DNA from: Isoperla grammatica
Taxonomy: Eukaryota; Arthropoda; Insecta; Plecoptera; Perlodidae
Direction of reading: 5' to 3'
Assembly: GCA_945910005.1 (NCBI GenBank)
Contig: OX246741.1
Coordinates: 12,374,390 to 12,438,389, forward strand
Length of the DNA stretch: 64,000 nt
A program made the translations under genes and the position numbers. The notes beneath the pieces were generated by a model. It was not told where the DNA came from. It ran no database searches and saw only the letters and a list, made by a program, of their open reading frames with translations. Positions 23,317 through 34,000 of this stretch are shown here, piece after piece; position 1 is the stretch's first letter; every line of letters begins with the position of its first letter.

Positions 23317-26300
23317 ATGGCTCTACATGTTCCCAAAGCTCCGGGCATGGCCCAGATGATGAAGGACGGAGCTCGTGTAAGTGTATTACGTACTGTTTTC
23401 GTCTGGTTTTATATTAAAACAAAGAAGTATTTCGACAAGGCGCATGCAAGGCATGCTTCCATGCACAATGGAGTCCTAGGCCTACGCCTATTAGGCCTAG
23501 CCTAGCCAGTCCAAAGATGGTCAGCGTGTGGGTGTGATAATGCACCTGTTGTGCAGATAGCTTATATACGTTCACATTAGAAAATAAAGTTAATTCAAGT
23601 CGTCTCCTCGTCCTCAGCAATGCTTTAAAATTGCCCTAGAGACAACTTCAATCATCTCATTCTGTCTCGGCTCGTGGTTAGACCTCCAAGGCCCTTGCCG
23701 GTTAGTCATGCGGCAACACGAGTTTTAGGTCCGGCGAATTTCCCTCATTCGATCAATATTTTGGTGTTCGTATTAAATAAGGTGTAATAAGTCTGGCCAT
23801 ACCTCTTCTGTTATGAAATCGTCCTAGGCCTAGGCCTAGTCTAGGTAGGCCTAGACCTGGAACCTAGGCCTAGGCCTAGGCCTAGGTAGGCCTATGCCTA
23901 GGGCCTACCCCTGTCAATTGTATGCAAAGTGGTTGAAGCTTTTTCTAATGCTAGCCTAGGCGCCTAGATGAAATATAGCCTATAGGCATGGGTTAGTTTA
24001 TTTCTATTTTTATTTCTTGAAGCTATTCTGATTTCTTTGGCGGCACACCTCACCAGTGGCAGAGTGATCTCCCCCCCCCACATTTAAGCCCATAGTCATA
24101 GTCATGCACACTTCCTACCTCTTCTTCTCATATACACAGGGGCAGACTGGCCTAAAAAGGCCCTGGATGCTGGGTTTCGGGAGGCCCGCAGGAGGTGGTG
24201 TGGTGCAGCTGGGGTCTGGGGCGAAGCCCCAGCCGCCGGAGGCAAATACGGCGAAGGCGCAACATTTTTTTTGGGTTGCATTAAATTTTATGGCCTAAAA
24301 TGCGATTGACAGAGGCCACCCTACCAATAGCCAAATAATTTTAATTATATTCAATTAATTCATTGAATATTTACAATAAATATTACAATAAATTCAATTA
24401 TCTTCTTCTCAAATGCCCACATTTGGCTTTTATGCCATCATGCTGGATCTGGTCAACCAGTAACGACACACTTCTTTCTCCACCCTCTTCATGCCGCTCG
24501 GCATTGCGTCACGTTCACCTGCCAGTTTTGGACATACAAACAGGTGGCTCCTATCCTGCTCCCCATTTCCACACAGCTTGCAGGTACTCGTCTCAAACAC
24601 CCCTGCTTCCCTAGAAGATCGTGCTGCGTTTTTAGCCTGAACTGGGCCATTTCAATTTGCCGTGGAAGATGGTTGGTGGGCCTTTTTTAATTCAATTATA
24701 ATTTCAAAATAATGCTTTATAGAGTGGGTTTCAGATTTCTTAGCAATATACAGAGAAGTATTTGTATCATAGGACTTTCTGGTGGCCGCCCGGGGGCCGG
24801 ACTTACAAAGGGCCCGGGATGCGATCGCATCCCGGCATCCCTAGCCAGTCCGCTCCTGGCAATTCCCCTAGCTTCCCCATTGCAAGACTGAAAAAACACA
24901 CCTGTTTACCAAAAACACGGTACAGTAGACCAACATGTAATTACACATGGTTAAATTATGTATCACATTGTAGATAATTGAACGCTGATTAGAACATCTT
25001 TAAAAAGTAGTTGTAATCGAACTCGTTTTGGAGATTACGCAATTCCCCTATCTTTCCCATTGTAAGATTGAAAAACCTACACCTGTTTACCGAAACATGG
25101 TACAGTAGACCAACATGTAACTACACATGATTAAATTATGTATCACATTGTAGATAATTAAACGTTGGTTAAAACAAAGCTTTAAAACGTAGTTGTAATC
25201 AAACTCGGTTTGGAGATTAGGCAATGCAGCTATCATACCCATTGTAAGAGTGAAAAAACCTACACCTGTTTACCAAAAACACGGTACGGTAGACCAACAT
25301 GTAATTACACATGATTAAATTATGTACCACAATGTAGATCATTAAACGCTTATTAAAACAAAGCTTTTCAAAGTAGATGTAATCGAATTCGTTTTGGAGA
25401 TTACACAATTCCCCTATCTTTCCCATTGTAAGATTGAAAAACCTACACCCGTTCACCAAAACACGGTACAGTAGACCAACATGTAACTACTCATGATTAA
25501 ATTATGTATCACATTGTAGATAATTAAACGTTGATTAAAACAAAGCTTTAAAAAGTAGATGTAATCAAACTTGTTTTGGAGATTATGCAATTCCCAGGGG
25601 CGAACTGGCATAAAAAGGCCCGAGATGCTGAGTTTCTGGGGGCCCGCACGAGGTGGCATGGCGCAGCTGGGGTCTGGGGCGAAGCCCCAGCCGCCGGGGG
25701 CAAATACGCCAAAGACGCAAAAAAATTTTTGTGTAGCATTGAATTTTATGGCAAAAAATGCGATTTTAGGGCGCGATTAACCGAGGCCACCCTACCAGTA
25801 GCAAAATAATTTCTATTATATTCAATTAATTCATTGAATATTAACGATAAATATTACAATAAATACAATTATAAATTTCAAAATAATACTTATAAAGTGG
25901 GGTTAAGATTTTTTTAGCAATATACAGAGAAGTATTTGTATCATACGACCTTGGAGCTTGCTTCCTTGCTTGCTAGGAACTTGGTGGCCGCCCGGGGGCC
26001 CGGACTGCCAAAGGGCCCGGGATGCGATCGCATCCCGGCATCCCTAGCCAGTCCGCGCCTGCATATACAGCTTGTAGGCCTAGGCTATGTTAGATCTAAA
26101 CCTACACAGATAATAATAATAATAATTGTCTTCATTTCTCAAGGTGATAAGGCTTTTATATGCTTTTCCCTATCACCTAAGCAAGGGCTTAGGTACCTAA
26201 TAGGGAATGCTCGCACATTTTTTTTTTTTTTTTTGCTTACTGGTTAGGCCCGCCTACCTCAAGTTAAAATAAGCGACCTAAACCTGCAATAGACCTGCAC

Positions 26301-29300
26301 CACAGATATTATTCTTGTAACCGTTTTGCTAGAGGTGGTAGGTTGAAGGTAATATCATGATTCATGACAGTAGCCTCTAAAGTCTGCCGATAATAAGTTA
26401 CTTCTTTAACTGTACAGTCAAACTGTGCATTCTAATATTGAATGTCACTATCATTTGGAAATGTTCTTGTATTTGGAATTTATATGTTGAGTGCCAATTC
26501 CACACTGCTAATGTATTAACAATAATTTATTTTTCACTTTTCAGCATTTCTCAGGACTGGAAGAAGCTGTTTACAGAAATATTAATGCTTGCAAACAATT
26601 TGCACAAACTGTTAGAACAGCTTATGGGCCAAATGGAATGAACAAAATGGTTATAAATCACCTAGAAAAATTGTTCGTTACTAATGACGCTGCTACCATA
26701 ATTCGCGAGTTGGACGTTGAACATCCCGCAGCTAAGCTGATGATTTTAGCATCGGAAATGCAAGAACAGGAAATTGGCGATGGTACAAACTTTGTCATCA
26801 TATTTGCTGGTGCACTTCTTGATGCAGCTGAAGATTTACTTAAGATGGTTTGTAACTAAAGTTTTAAGCTTTTGAAAAAAGAGTAAGGATGGGCTATGGT
26901 AAGTGTGATTTCTTTGAACTTTTAGCCTAATCTTGCTTCTTGTTGCAGGGTGTCACAGCATCTGAAATCACTCAAGGATATGAAATTGCTTTAGACAAAG
27001 CTCTAGAAATACTACCAACACTTACTTGTTTTGAATTGAAAGATTACCGAAATGAAGCGGAAGTTGTCAAGGGTTTGAAATCTGCTCTCATGAGTAAACA
27101 GTATGGCAGTGAAGATTTTCTTGCTAAACTCATCACCGAAGCTTGCAGTACGTCTTACCATGTAGTAAAAATTAAATAATTTTTAGTTTCTACAAACACT
27201 GTTCTTTTTAACTTCTTTTCTATTCTTATTACTTCTACTTTATTGATATAGAATGCTCAAATCAACTCTTAGGCACTCTTAACACCTTCACATCAAATCA
27301 TGTTGAAAATCTTCACTCTTCAGCGTTCTATCTCTAGGTGTGTGCTTCTTATAAATTTTATTCATTCAACCTACATTCGCAAAGAGTTAGTTATTTCTTC
27401 TTATTTTAGCTCTTCCTCCATTAGTTTTGAGTTAGATAGGCTGACGTAATAAACAGTATCGTCTGCGTATAAAGTCCAAAAAATCAAATCTGTATGTGGA
27501 GGCCTTAGGTCAATTTGTACTACCTGGATTTGGGCACGCACAAGGATTGATGTTTTTTTTTAACTTGCTATTTCTCAACAGTATCGATTATCCCCGAGCA
27601 GACTTCGTTCAATGTGGATAACATTCGGGTATGCAAGATTCTGGGATCTGGAATGTTGAACTCTAAGGTCGTCCAAGGGATGGTCTTCAAGCGACACGTC
27701 GAGGGGGATGTCACCAAGAAGACTAGCGCGAAGGTCGCCATCTACACGTGCGCTATAGATGTAATGCAGACGGAGACCAAGGTAAAACATACCGTAGTGT
27801 ATTTGTGTTAAATATTTATGTGAGTGGAATTTTGGAAGCTGTTAGAAAAAATGCAAATCCCATGATTACGCTGACCTAGTATTATTTTTATTGGAGATTC
27901 AAAATCCGGAAGTGAAAAGAGAACAGAGGAACGAGAAATCCAAAGAAGTTCCTGTTTTCTCGTAAATTGTTTAAACTCCTTTGCAGGTATAGGCTAGATC
28001 CTATACGAAAAACAAATGACAAATAATTGAGATCAAAATATTTTTTCAAGATTGAATTTAAAAAAATAAATGGCATTTTAAAATTTGGGATTTATTTATA
28101 TGTTGATTTATTTACAAAAATTTGGTCACTTTTGATGCAACATTCCCCCCCCCCCCCAGTAAATTGTATATTTGACTGGCCTATGGTTGCAGAATTTAAT
28201 TTTCTGAAAGGAGAAAATTGTTTGAATATTGTCTTGACGACCAATGGAACTTGTCGCTCCAGGGCACCGTGCTGATCAAGTCGGCCGACGAGCTGATGAA
28301 CTTCTCCCGCGGCGAGGAGAACATGCTCGAGGCGCAGATCAAGTCGATCGCCGACTGCGGCACGGACGTCATCGTCGCCGGCGCAAAGTTCGGCGACATG
28401 GCGTTGCACTACATCAACAAGTACCAGATGATGGCGGTCAGACTCAACAGCAAGTGGGACGTGAGGCGTCTGTGCAAGGCGGTCGGCGCCACGGCCCTGC
28501 CCCGTCTGGTTAGTGGCGGTTTCGTTGGATCTACTACTACCGTACTGTGCTTGACGGCAGCAATGGGTAGCTCGCGATGTAGCCGTTTTTGTTGATATCT
28601 TGAAAATGAAAAAGTGATTTGTATTGAAGTTACAATAAAATAAATAAATTCACATTTAGAGTCTACCCACTCAGTAATGAAACTGATTTGCAGTGGGGGA
28701 CTTAAATTCAAAGCAACTAAACCAACCCTTTGGGCTCCGAACACCATCGGCGAGTGAGCGATAACCAATCAAAGAATAGATCGATATTTCAAATACGAAA
28801 CATATGAATCAGTGATTGGACAGTGCGAACACCTGTGGACTAATGTCAGAATCAATAAGGCCGATTCAGAACAACTTTGAATTTATTGAGTGCTTCGTTG
28901 CTAGGACGGCTCCAAAATCACCGTTTACTTATTCCTAACACAAGAAGTAATGGAAGTTACAAAACTTCTGCCTGAACCGGGATTTGAACCCGGGACCTTC
29001 TGCATTGGAAGCAGGGATGCTAACCACTGGACCAACGAGCCACCTAAATTTAGAAATAAGTTTTATCTAGCTGTCTAATCTAATTTTGGAATTTTGCCAG
29101 TTTCAATATTGGAACCTCATAGGTAGGCCTACCCCTTATTTCGATTAGTTTTTAAGTGGAAATTTTTCAATTGACAATTAATTAATTATAAACTTAATTA
29201 TTCTTATTATTGGTTGTACTCTAGTATTAGCCGGCACCCTTTCTATCTTGCAATTCATGTAGTATATCATAAACTCGCTTCTTCTTCAGACTCCTCCAAC

Positions 29301-32300
29301 TCGTGAGGAATTGGGCTACGCCGACACAGTCTTGGTTGACGAGCTCGGTGACACAACGATGGTGATCTTCCGACTGGAGGGAAAAGACTCTCGCATCTCG
29401 ACGATCGTGGTGCGCGGTGCCACCGACAACTATTTGGACGACATCGAAAGGGCCGTCGACGATGGAGTCAACACGTTCAAGGGTATGAAAATTCGTATAC
29501 ACTCGATAATACCTATTTATGTAGGTCTAGCGGTTTGAGAACAGTCGCGATTGTGACGTGGCACTTACTTCAGAAAGGATCAAGTGGTGGCATATGAAAT
29601 GGATGGTAAATAATGCAGTCGACAAATGACTTGGGTTGGTTAGTAAAGTAACCATTATGGACGGTTGGTGATTTAAGAGTAATGTTTTGTCGTGATGGAA
29701 GTGACTGGCGGCAACATTGAGGCACATGAATATGGTACTAAGTTTGTGTTATTCAAGCCCTGAAAGTGTTCTGTATTAAAACTATTAATGCTCAAAACCA
29801 GCAAGGCATAGTTATGGTCTGTTAACATACAATAGCAGTAGGAATATTTCCTATGTTTTGTAAACTTTGTAATCCATAAGAAGAATCTTTATTACAGTCA
29901 TCATTTATTAATTATTTTAGTTGCATTTACTATGTATGTAGCTCATATTAAATATTGTATGTACATAGCTAAAAAGAGTGATAATAGTGTATACTTGGAG
30001 AGGCCAAAATGGCTGAGTTAATTTGAACTCTGAACAAGATAAACATGTTCTAGTGAGTTCCAATTAAGAAGAATGATTAGTAGCATAGAGTTAAAATTAA
30101 ATACATTAATTAATTCATTCCCATCCCATACAAGTACATTTTTGTTCGAGGAACAATCGTGGGTGGATTTCTTCGTTTGGCTGTCAGGCTATCGCAATGG
30201 AATTAATTTCAATTCTGCTTTGTGTCCTTCCTCAAGGAATCACCAAGGACGGCAGATTTGTCCCGGGCGCTGGAGCGACTGAGATGGAACTGGCCCGACA
30301 GATTGCCACTTACGGCGAGACGCGGCCGGGACTAGAACAGTATGCCGTCATGAAGTTTGCCACCGCCTTGGAAAGTTTCCCGAAGACACTGGCCGAAAAC
30401 ACTGGAGTCAAAGCAAACGAAGTGGTTTCTAAATTGTACGCTGCCCACGAGGAAGGACAGAAGAATTGTGGCTTCGACATTGATGCAAGTATTCTTGAAT
30501 GAATAGTATGAAAGATCAATTCGAAATGTAGTAGATAGCCGGAGTAGAGCTACAAGCAATCCAATAGACCAGGGTTGCCACCAAGTCAATTTTTTTTATC
30601 CTTGAAAGAAACTAAAAAAATCCTGAGAAATCCTTGAAAACAGTTATATTCAGCATTAGCATATTATAACTGCGAAGGAATGTTACAAATTTTCAGGTTT
30701 CATGCCAAAATATGTTATGCCAGCCTGATTTTTGAGAATCTAGTCAACATTACGTGCAGAAACGCATAGGAATCGGAATTTTCTTCAAATATATTTTAAC
30801 GTTTTACTTTTACTCACCATAACTACCACTTGCGGGAAATGTTATGCAGTCACTTATGTTTATTTTTACTAGTACCTGATGTTCTTTTACTGTCTACATT
30901 GCTTTTTTAGCTGAATTTTTAAAAATGTATTAATTTAATGTATTTTTTAAAGACAGTAGAAAATCCTAAGATTTTGTCCAAAATCCTGAGAAAAGGATAA
31001 AATCCTTGAAAGTGGCAACCCTGCTGAATAGACTTTTAATTAATGCACTTACATTGGGACTGGAGGCCAAGTCTTGAAATCTTGCGAATCAAGTCGCAAT
31101 GCGAATCAACTCACTGTTTCCAAACCGCATGCGACTTGACTTCTACTAATGTCGTAGTCTTGAAATTAGGCTTGCGCCTGAAGTCGCTTGCGAGATCAAA
31201 ACTTTGCGGGTTACTGATTTTTTGCGTTATCAAACTCCGCCCACAACAACTCAATAAATGACCAATGACAAAGCGCGTTACAACTTGCATCTTTCGATCC
31301 ATCCAATAGTCGAGGCGTGACGACTTGGTTTGTTGTTGTCGCTCTCGCTGTCATTGCCGTGCGTGTACAAACATATGTTCTCTAACCTCTAACCTCCTCC
31401 TCGGCCTCGGGAGAGAAGTTAGTATGAAATGTTAGGTCTAGGGCATGTCTAGGCCTTTAAGCCTTGTGGGTCTTTTCACGTAGAAGATAGGCCCGCCTAG
31501 GGAAAGCACATTTTCTATGTAGGATCTAGGCGTAGGCTGCGTAGGCCTAGGCCTAGCTAGACCATGCAAGGATCCGAGTACCGGTAGGCCCTCTTTTATT
31601 TCTCTATGGGTAGGCCTATGTTTCATGATTGGAGTGCCTCACACACACATTTTCTATGTAGGATCTAGGCGTAGGCCTAGGCCTAGCTAAACTATGCAAG
31701 GATCCGAGTAGGCCTATGTTTCATGATTGAAGTGCCTCACACACACATTTTCTATGTAGGATCTAGGCGTAGGCCTAGGCCTAGCTAGGCTATGCAAGGA
31801 TCCGAGTAGGCCTATGTTTCATGATTGGAGCCTGAAATATTTAATACATTTCGTGTCAGATAACGCATTTAATGAATTAATAATGGTGCGGAAACGTTCT
31901 TGTATGTTGTTTTCTGCTATTTCGGCCTCTTCAAGATCGGCAATCGCATTTATTATTGCAACATCCTCCATCTTGTTCCATCTCTAGTCGCAAATAACTG
32001 ACAACTCGCAACGTTATAGCTCGTGGTTTGAAACGTAAAAAAACTTGCGAGTTAAGTCACCGCCCGTTTCCCAAATTTGTCTCAAGACTTCCGTTTTGAT
32101 GTTTTCCTTGCGACTTGCGGGAATTTGCGACTTGAAACGGGTGGTGAGTTGAAACGTGAGTTTCAAGACTTGGCCTCCTGGATGCAACCTTTCAGCAGTG
32201 TGATTTCACTTATCATTTTACCCAAGTCCGATTACCTTGACTTTTAAGCAACTGAAAATCGGCTGCGATATTTGCTAATTCTCTCACTTCCCTCGGTTTA

Positions 32301-32701
32301 CATTCATAGGCTGGGGAGCTATTACTTACAAACATAAATGGGTGGTGGGCTGTTGTCGCCGAGAAGATTCATTCGCTAATCATTCCTACTATAAAAAGTA
32401 ATTTGTCAGTCAGTTGTAGGGCTAATGGTAATGCGCATTACAAAAAATATGTTTAAGTTGACTCGCAGCTCGCGTGCACCCGATTTTTATGTGTGCATTA
32501 ATATGATTCCAGGGTGAAGGGGCGGCCGTGAAGGATGCACTACAGGCAGGAATCTTGGATCTCTATTTAACAAAGATGTGGGCACTGAAGTATGCAACGA
32601 ACGCAGCCTGCACGATATTGAAGGTGGACCAGATCATCATGGCGAAACGAGCCGGCGGCCCGAAGGCTAGACCGCCGGGCGTGCAAGACGACGACGAATG
32701 A
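23317..32701 (+). CDS. CCT8: T-complex protein 1 subunit theta (CCT8)
   Basis: One of eight subunits of the cytosolic TRiC/CCT chaperonin, which folds actin, tubulin and other proteins using ATP. Eight exons: 23317-23376, 26545-26847, 26949-27147, 27582-27781, 28263-28508, 29290-29482, 30237-30484, 32513-32701. Phases close and the total is 1,638 bp (545 aa; human 548). Begins MALHVPKAPG, identical to human theta; chaperonin blocks include GPNGMNKMVI, LFVTNDAATI, GDGTNF, ALHYINKY, LNSKWDVRRLC, DDIERAVDDGVN and PGAGATE. Ends with an acidic DDDE. Intron 7 uses a GC donor (GAT|GCAAGT). Exons 5-8 have GC-rich third positions, unlike AT-rich exons 2-3. Intron 1 (3.2 kb) and intron 7 (2.0 kb) are full of transposons. 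Confidence 0.97.
23820..23908. repeat. cluster of AGGCCT palindromic repeats
   Basis: Runs of CCTAGGCCTAGGCCTAGG and TAGGCCTA, each self-complementary. Similar clusters lie at 18893-18907, 19125-19205, 22545-22600, 31540-31560, 34868-34885 and 34938-34960. Confidence 0.75.
24137..24858. mobile_element. hAT-like element, left copy of a composite
   Basis: Begins CAGGGGCAGACTGGCC and ends (reverse complement) CAGGAGCGGACTGGCTAGGG, the inverted CAGGGGCGGACTGGC type of hAT end. Preceded by CATATACA (24129-24136), which recurs after the right copy. Near its right end is a perfect 18-bp palindrome GGGATGCGATCGCATCCC. It differs from the right copy mainly by a roughly 290-bp insertion at about 24399-24690. 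Confidence 0.8.
24399..24690 (-). pseudogene. LINE ORF2 C-terminal fragment nested in the hAT copy
   Basis: Minus-strand frames give a TCKLCGNGEQDRSHLFVCP block, the C-x2-C...H-x4-C zinc-finger-like motif found at the C-terminus of several LINE ORF2 proteins, next to MAQFRLKTQHDLLGK in another frame. Frameshifted and non-functional. Absent from the sister copy at 25595-26061. Confidence 0.5.
24859..25594. repeat. four-unit tandem array, about 182 bp per unit
   Basis: Units start at 24859, 25039, 25221 and 25405 (180, 182, 184 and 182 bp), then a partial GCAATTCC at 25587-25594. Each unit begins with a form of GCAATTCCCCTA, then CCCATTGTAAGA, CACCTGTTTACC, GTAGACCAACATGTAA and ends GTTTTGGAGATTA. 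Divergence between units is modest. The array lies exactly between two hAT copies within CCT8 intron 1. Confidence 0.9.
25595..26061. mobile_element. hAT-like element, right copy of a composite
   Basis: 467 bp, same orientation as the left copy. Begins CAGGGGCGAACTGGCA and ends GCCAGTCCGCGCCTG. It contains the same GGCGAAGCCCCAGCCGCCGG block and the ATGCGATCGCAT palindrome. Followed by CATATACA (26062-26069), matching the 8 bp before the left copy. Confidence 0.82.
26108..26160 (-). repeat. (AAT)n-tailed LINE/SINE 3' fragment
   Basis: (ATA)n followed by TTGTCTTCATTTCTCAAGGTGATAAGGC. Read on the minus strand this is a 3' end with an (ATT)n tail, similar to the fragment inserted at about 20100-20185. 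Confidence 0.4.
28900..29046 (-). repeat. tRNA-derived SINE
   Basis: The minus strand has pol III A-box-like TTGGTCCAGTGG (29035-29024) and B-box GGTTCAAATCC (28990-28980) at tRNA spacing. A tRNA-like anticodon arm (CCTGC TTCCAAT GCAGA) lies between them. The acceptor ends do not pair and the sequence continues into a non-tRNA body, so this is a SINE head rather than a tRNA gene. In CCT8 intron 5; the far end of the body is not defined. Confidence 0.6.
30570..31023. mobile_element. hAT-type non-autonomous element
   Basis: 454 bp with perfect 12-bp inverted ends CAGGGTTGCCAC / GTGGCAACCCTG. Both arms continue with related AT-rich motifs (ATCCTTGAAA, AATCCTGAGAAA). The left flank is CAATAGAC and the right flank contains AATAGAC after a short CTG, an imperfect target duplication. 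No coding capacity. In CCT8 intron 7. Confidence 0.7.
31072..32178. mobile_element. 1.1-kb inverted-repeat element with internal tandem repeats
   Basis: Perfect 18-bp terminal inverted repeats GGAGGCCAAGTCTTGAAA / TTTCAAGACTTGGCCTCC, with subterminal TTGCGA/ACTTGC motifs repeated in both arms. The middle holds three copies of a roughly 100-140 bp unit (starting near 31505, 31643 and 31741). A minus-strand open stretch from 31971 (MEDVAIINAIADLEEAEIAE) could be a transposase N-terminus of PIF/Harbinger type, but this is weak. No target duplication was found. Confidence 0.7.
31505..31828. repeat. three tandem copies inside the transposon
   Basis: Each unit carries CACATTTTCTATGTAGGATC, TAGGCGTAGGC, GCAAGGATCCGAGTA and GGCCTATGTTTCATGATTG. 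The first unit is longer, with an extra CCGGTAGGCCCTC segment. Confidence 0.8.
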
Positions 32702-32759
32702 AGAGTTTATAACCAGTTGGACTAATGGATCATTTTTAAAAGACAACATCTGTTTGCTA

Positions 32760-32765
32760 AATAAA
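32760..32765 (+). terminator. CCT8 polyadenylation signal
   Basis: Canonical AATAAA 59 bp after the CCT8 stop codon. Confidence 0.65.
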
Positions 32766-33888
32766 ATCTAACAGTATTGTGGTTCTTAGCTGGTGCTGAA
32801 CTGCAAAGCTATAGTCAGTGTAAATACTTGTGGTTGCAGATTCACTTCTAATATTGGTCAAATGCTCAGCTTTGCTAACTTACTTTTACAATGCACAAAT
32901 TTCGCAACTTATTTTGCATACAATTACAGCTGCTTTAGGACCGAACCTGTTCCACCCAATTTAGGTCTTTATTATCTTGATCACTTGAGTTGTAGTTAGC
33001 TTTTACAAAGTTCATCTGTTGATTACCTAATCTCAGTTTGGCAATCTAAAGTAATGTTGGTTAGGGCTATTTCACCTAGGCTAAGAATGGTCCATTAGCA
33101 ACAACGTATGTACTTCACTTGAAAACATCCTGCACACACCAAATGTAACACATTATTGATTGCTTGATTTCAATGTTGGTTTGTCAAAGTATCTCAGGTT
33201 ACTGATTTTGGCATTCACCTTCGACGTAACCCAGTTTTTCATGGTCCGTGTGCAACTCCTCTAGCTTGTGTTGAAACTAGTTCCTTCTTGAGTCATTCAG
33301 GTTTTATGTTGTAACAACCAAGAACACCCACAGGCTTAGTTTTCAAGCTGAAGGGGTTGTGCCGTACATTCAATAAAAATTAACAACGATGCAGAACAAT
33401 GCAATTCTGTTTGAATATTGTGAACTGTATTAATTTATCTGTCTTGCATTTATACGTTTATTAAAAGTTAACCTTTTCACTTTGGTCTTATTGTTATCCT
33501 TTAAGTCCTTGCATCTTCATTTTAATAAAACTATGTATAATGATGATGATTCAGTTGGGGGAAAAAAGGAAAGGAGACCAACAGCTTACCTGAAAGTACG
33601 TGGGTGGCTGCGAGAGTCGTAGATAACATGAATAATACAGTATACATAAAAACTGTCGAACGTTTTGGCCTACGTGGCCTTGGTCACCGACCGTTGAAGA
33701 AGATGGCTAACGACTAACGTCGTTAGCACAAGTGTCTTACGTTTTTGTCTGGACCCACCTTTTAATACCAAAATTTAAACAACAAACAATTATCCCCCAT
33801 AAAAGTTAATTTAGTTGCCAATATTTGATAGGTGGAAGCCAAACAGCTTCAATACTTTCAGTGAAAATAATAAGGGTCCAACATTTGT
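32766..33888. other. gap between convergent CCT8 and PSMG1
   Basis: Unique sequence. Contains a short hairpin CTAACGAC-TAAC-GTCGTTAG near 33707-33726. No exon recognised. Confidence 0.4.
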
Positions 33889-33894
33889 TTTATT
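33889..33894 (-). terminator. possible PSMG1 polyadenylation signal
   Basis: AATAAA on the minus strand (plus TTTATT), about 107 bp beyond the PSMG1 stop codon at 34001. Confidence 0.45.
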
Positions 33895-34000
33895 TTTAAT
33901 GTATTTAGTTTATTTGCTATGTTTAAAATACATGTATAATTCGCAAGCATTTAGATAATTAGTAGTACAGATAGTAACTTGTTCTGGATTACCGTAGATT

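Noticed and set aside
24859..25594. CRISPR-like array
   Set aside because: Units are contiguous roughly 182-bp tandem repeats without spacers, in animal intronic DNA.
28970..29046. Minus-strand tRNA gene (apparent CCA anticodon, A and B boxes)
   Set aside because: The acceptor stem does not pair and the sequence continues as a repeat body; better explained as a tRNA-derived SINE.
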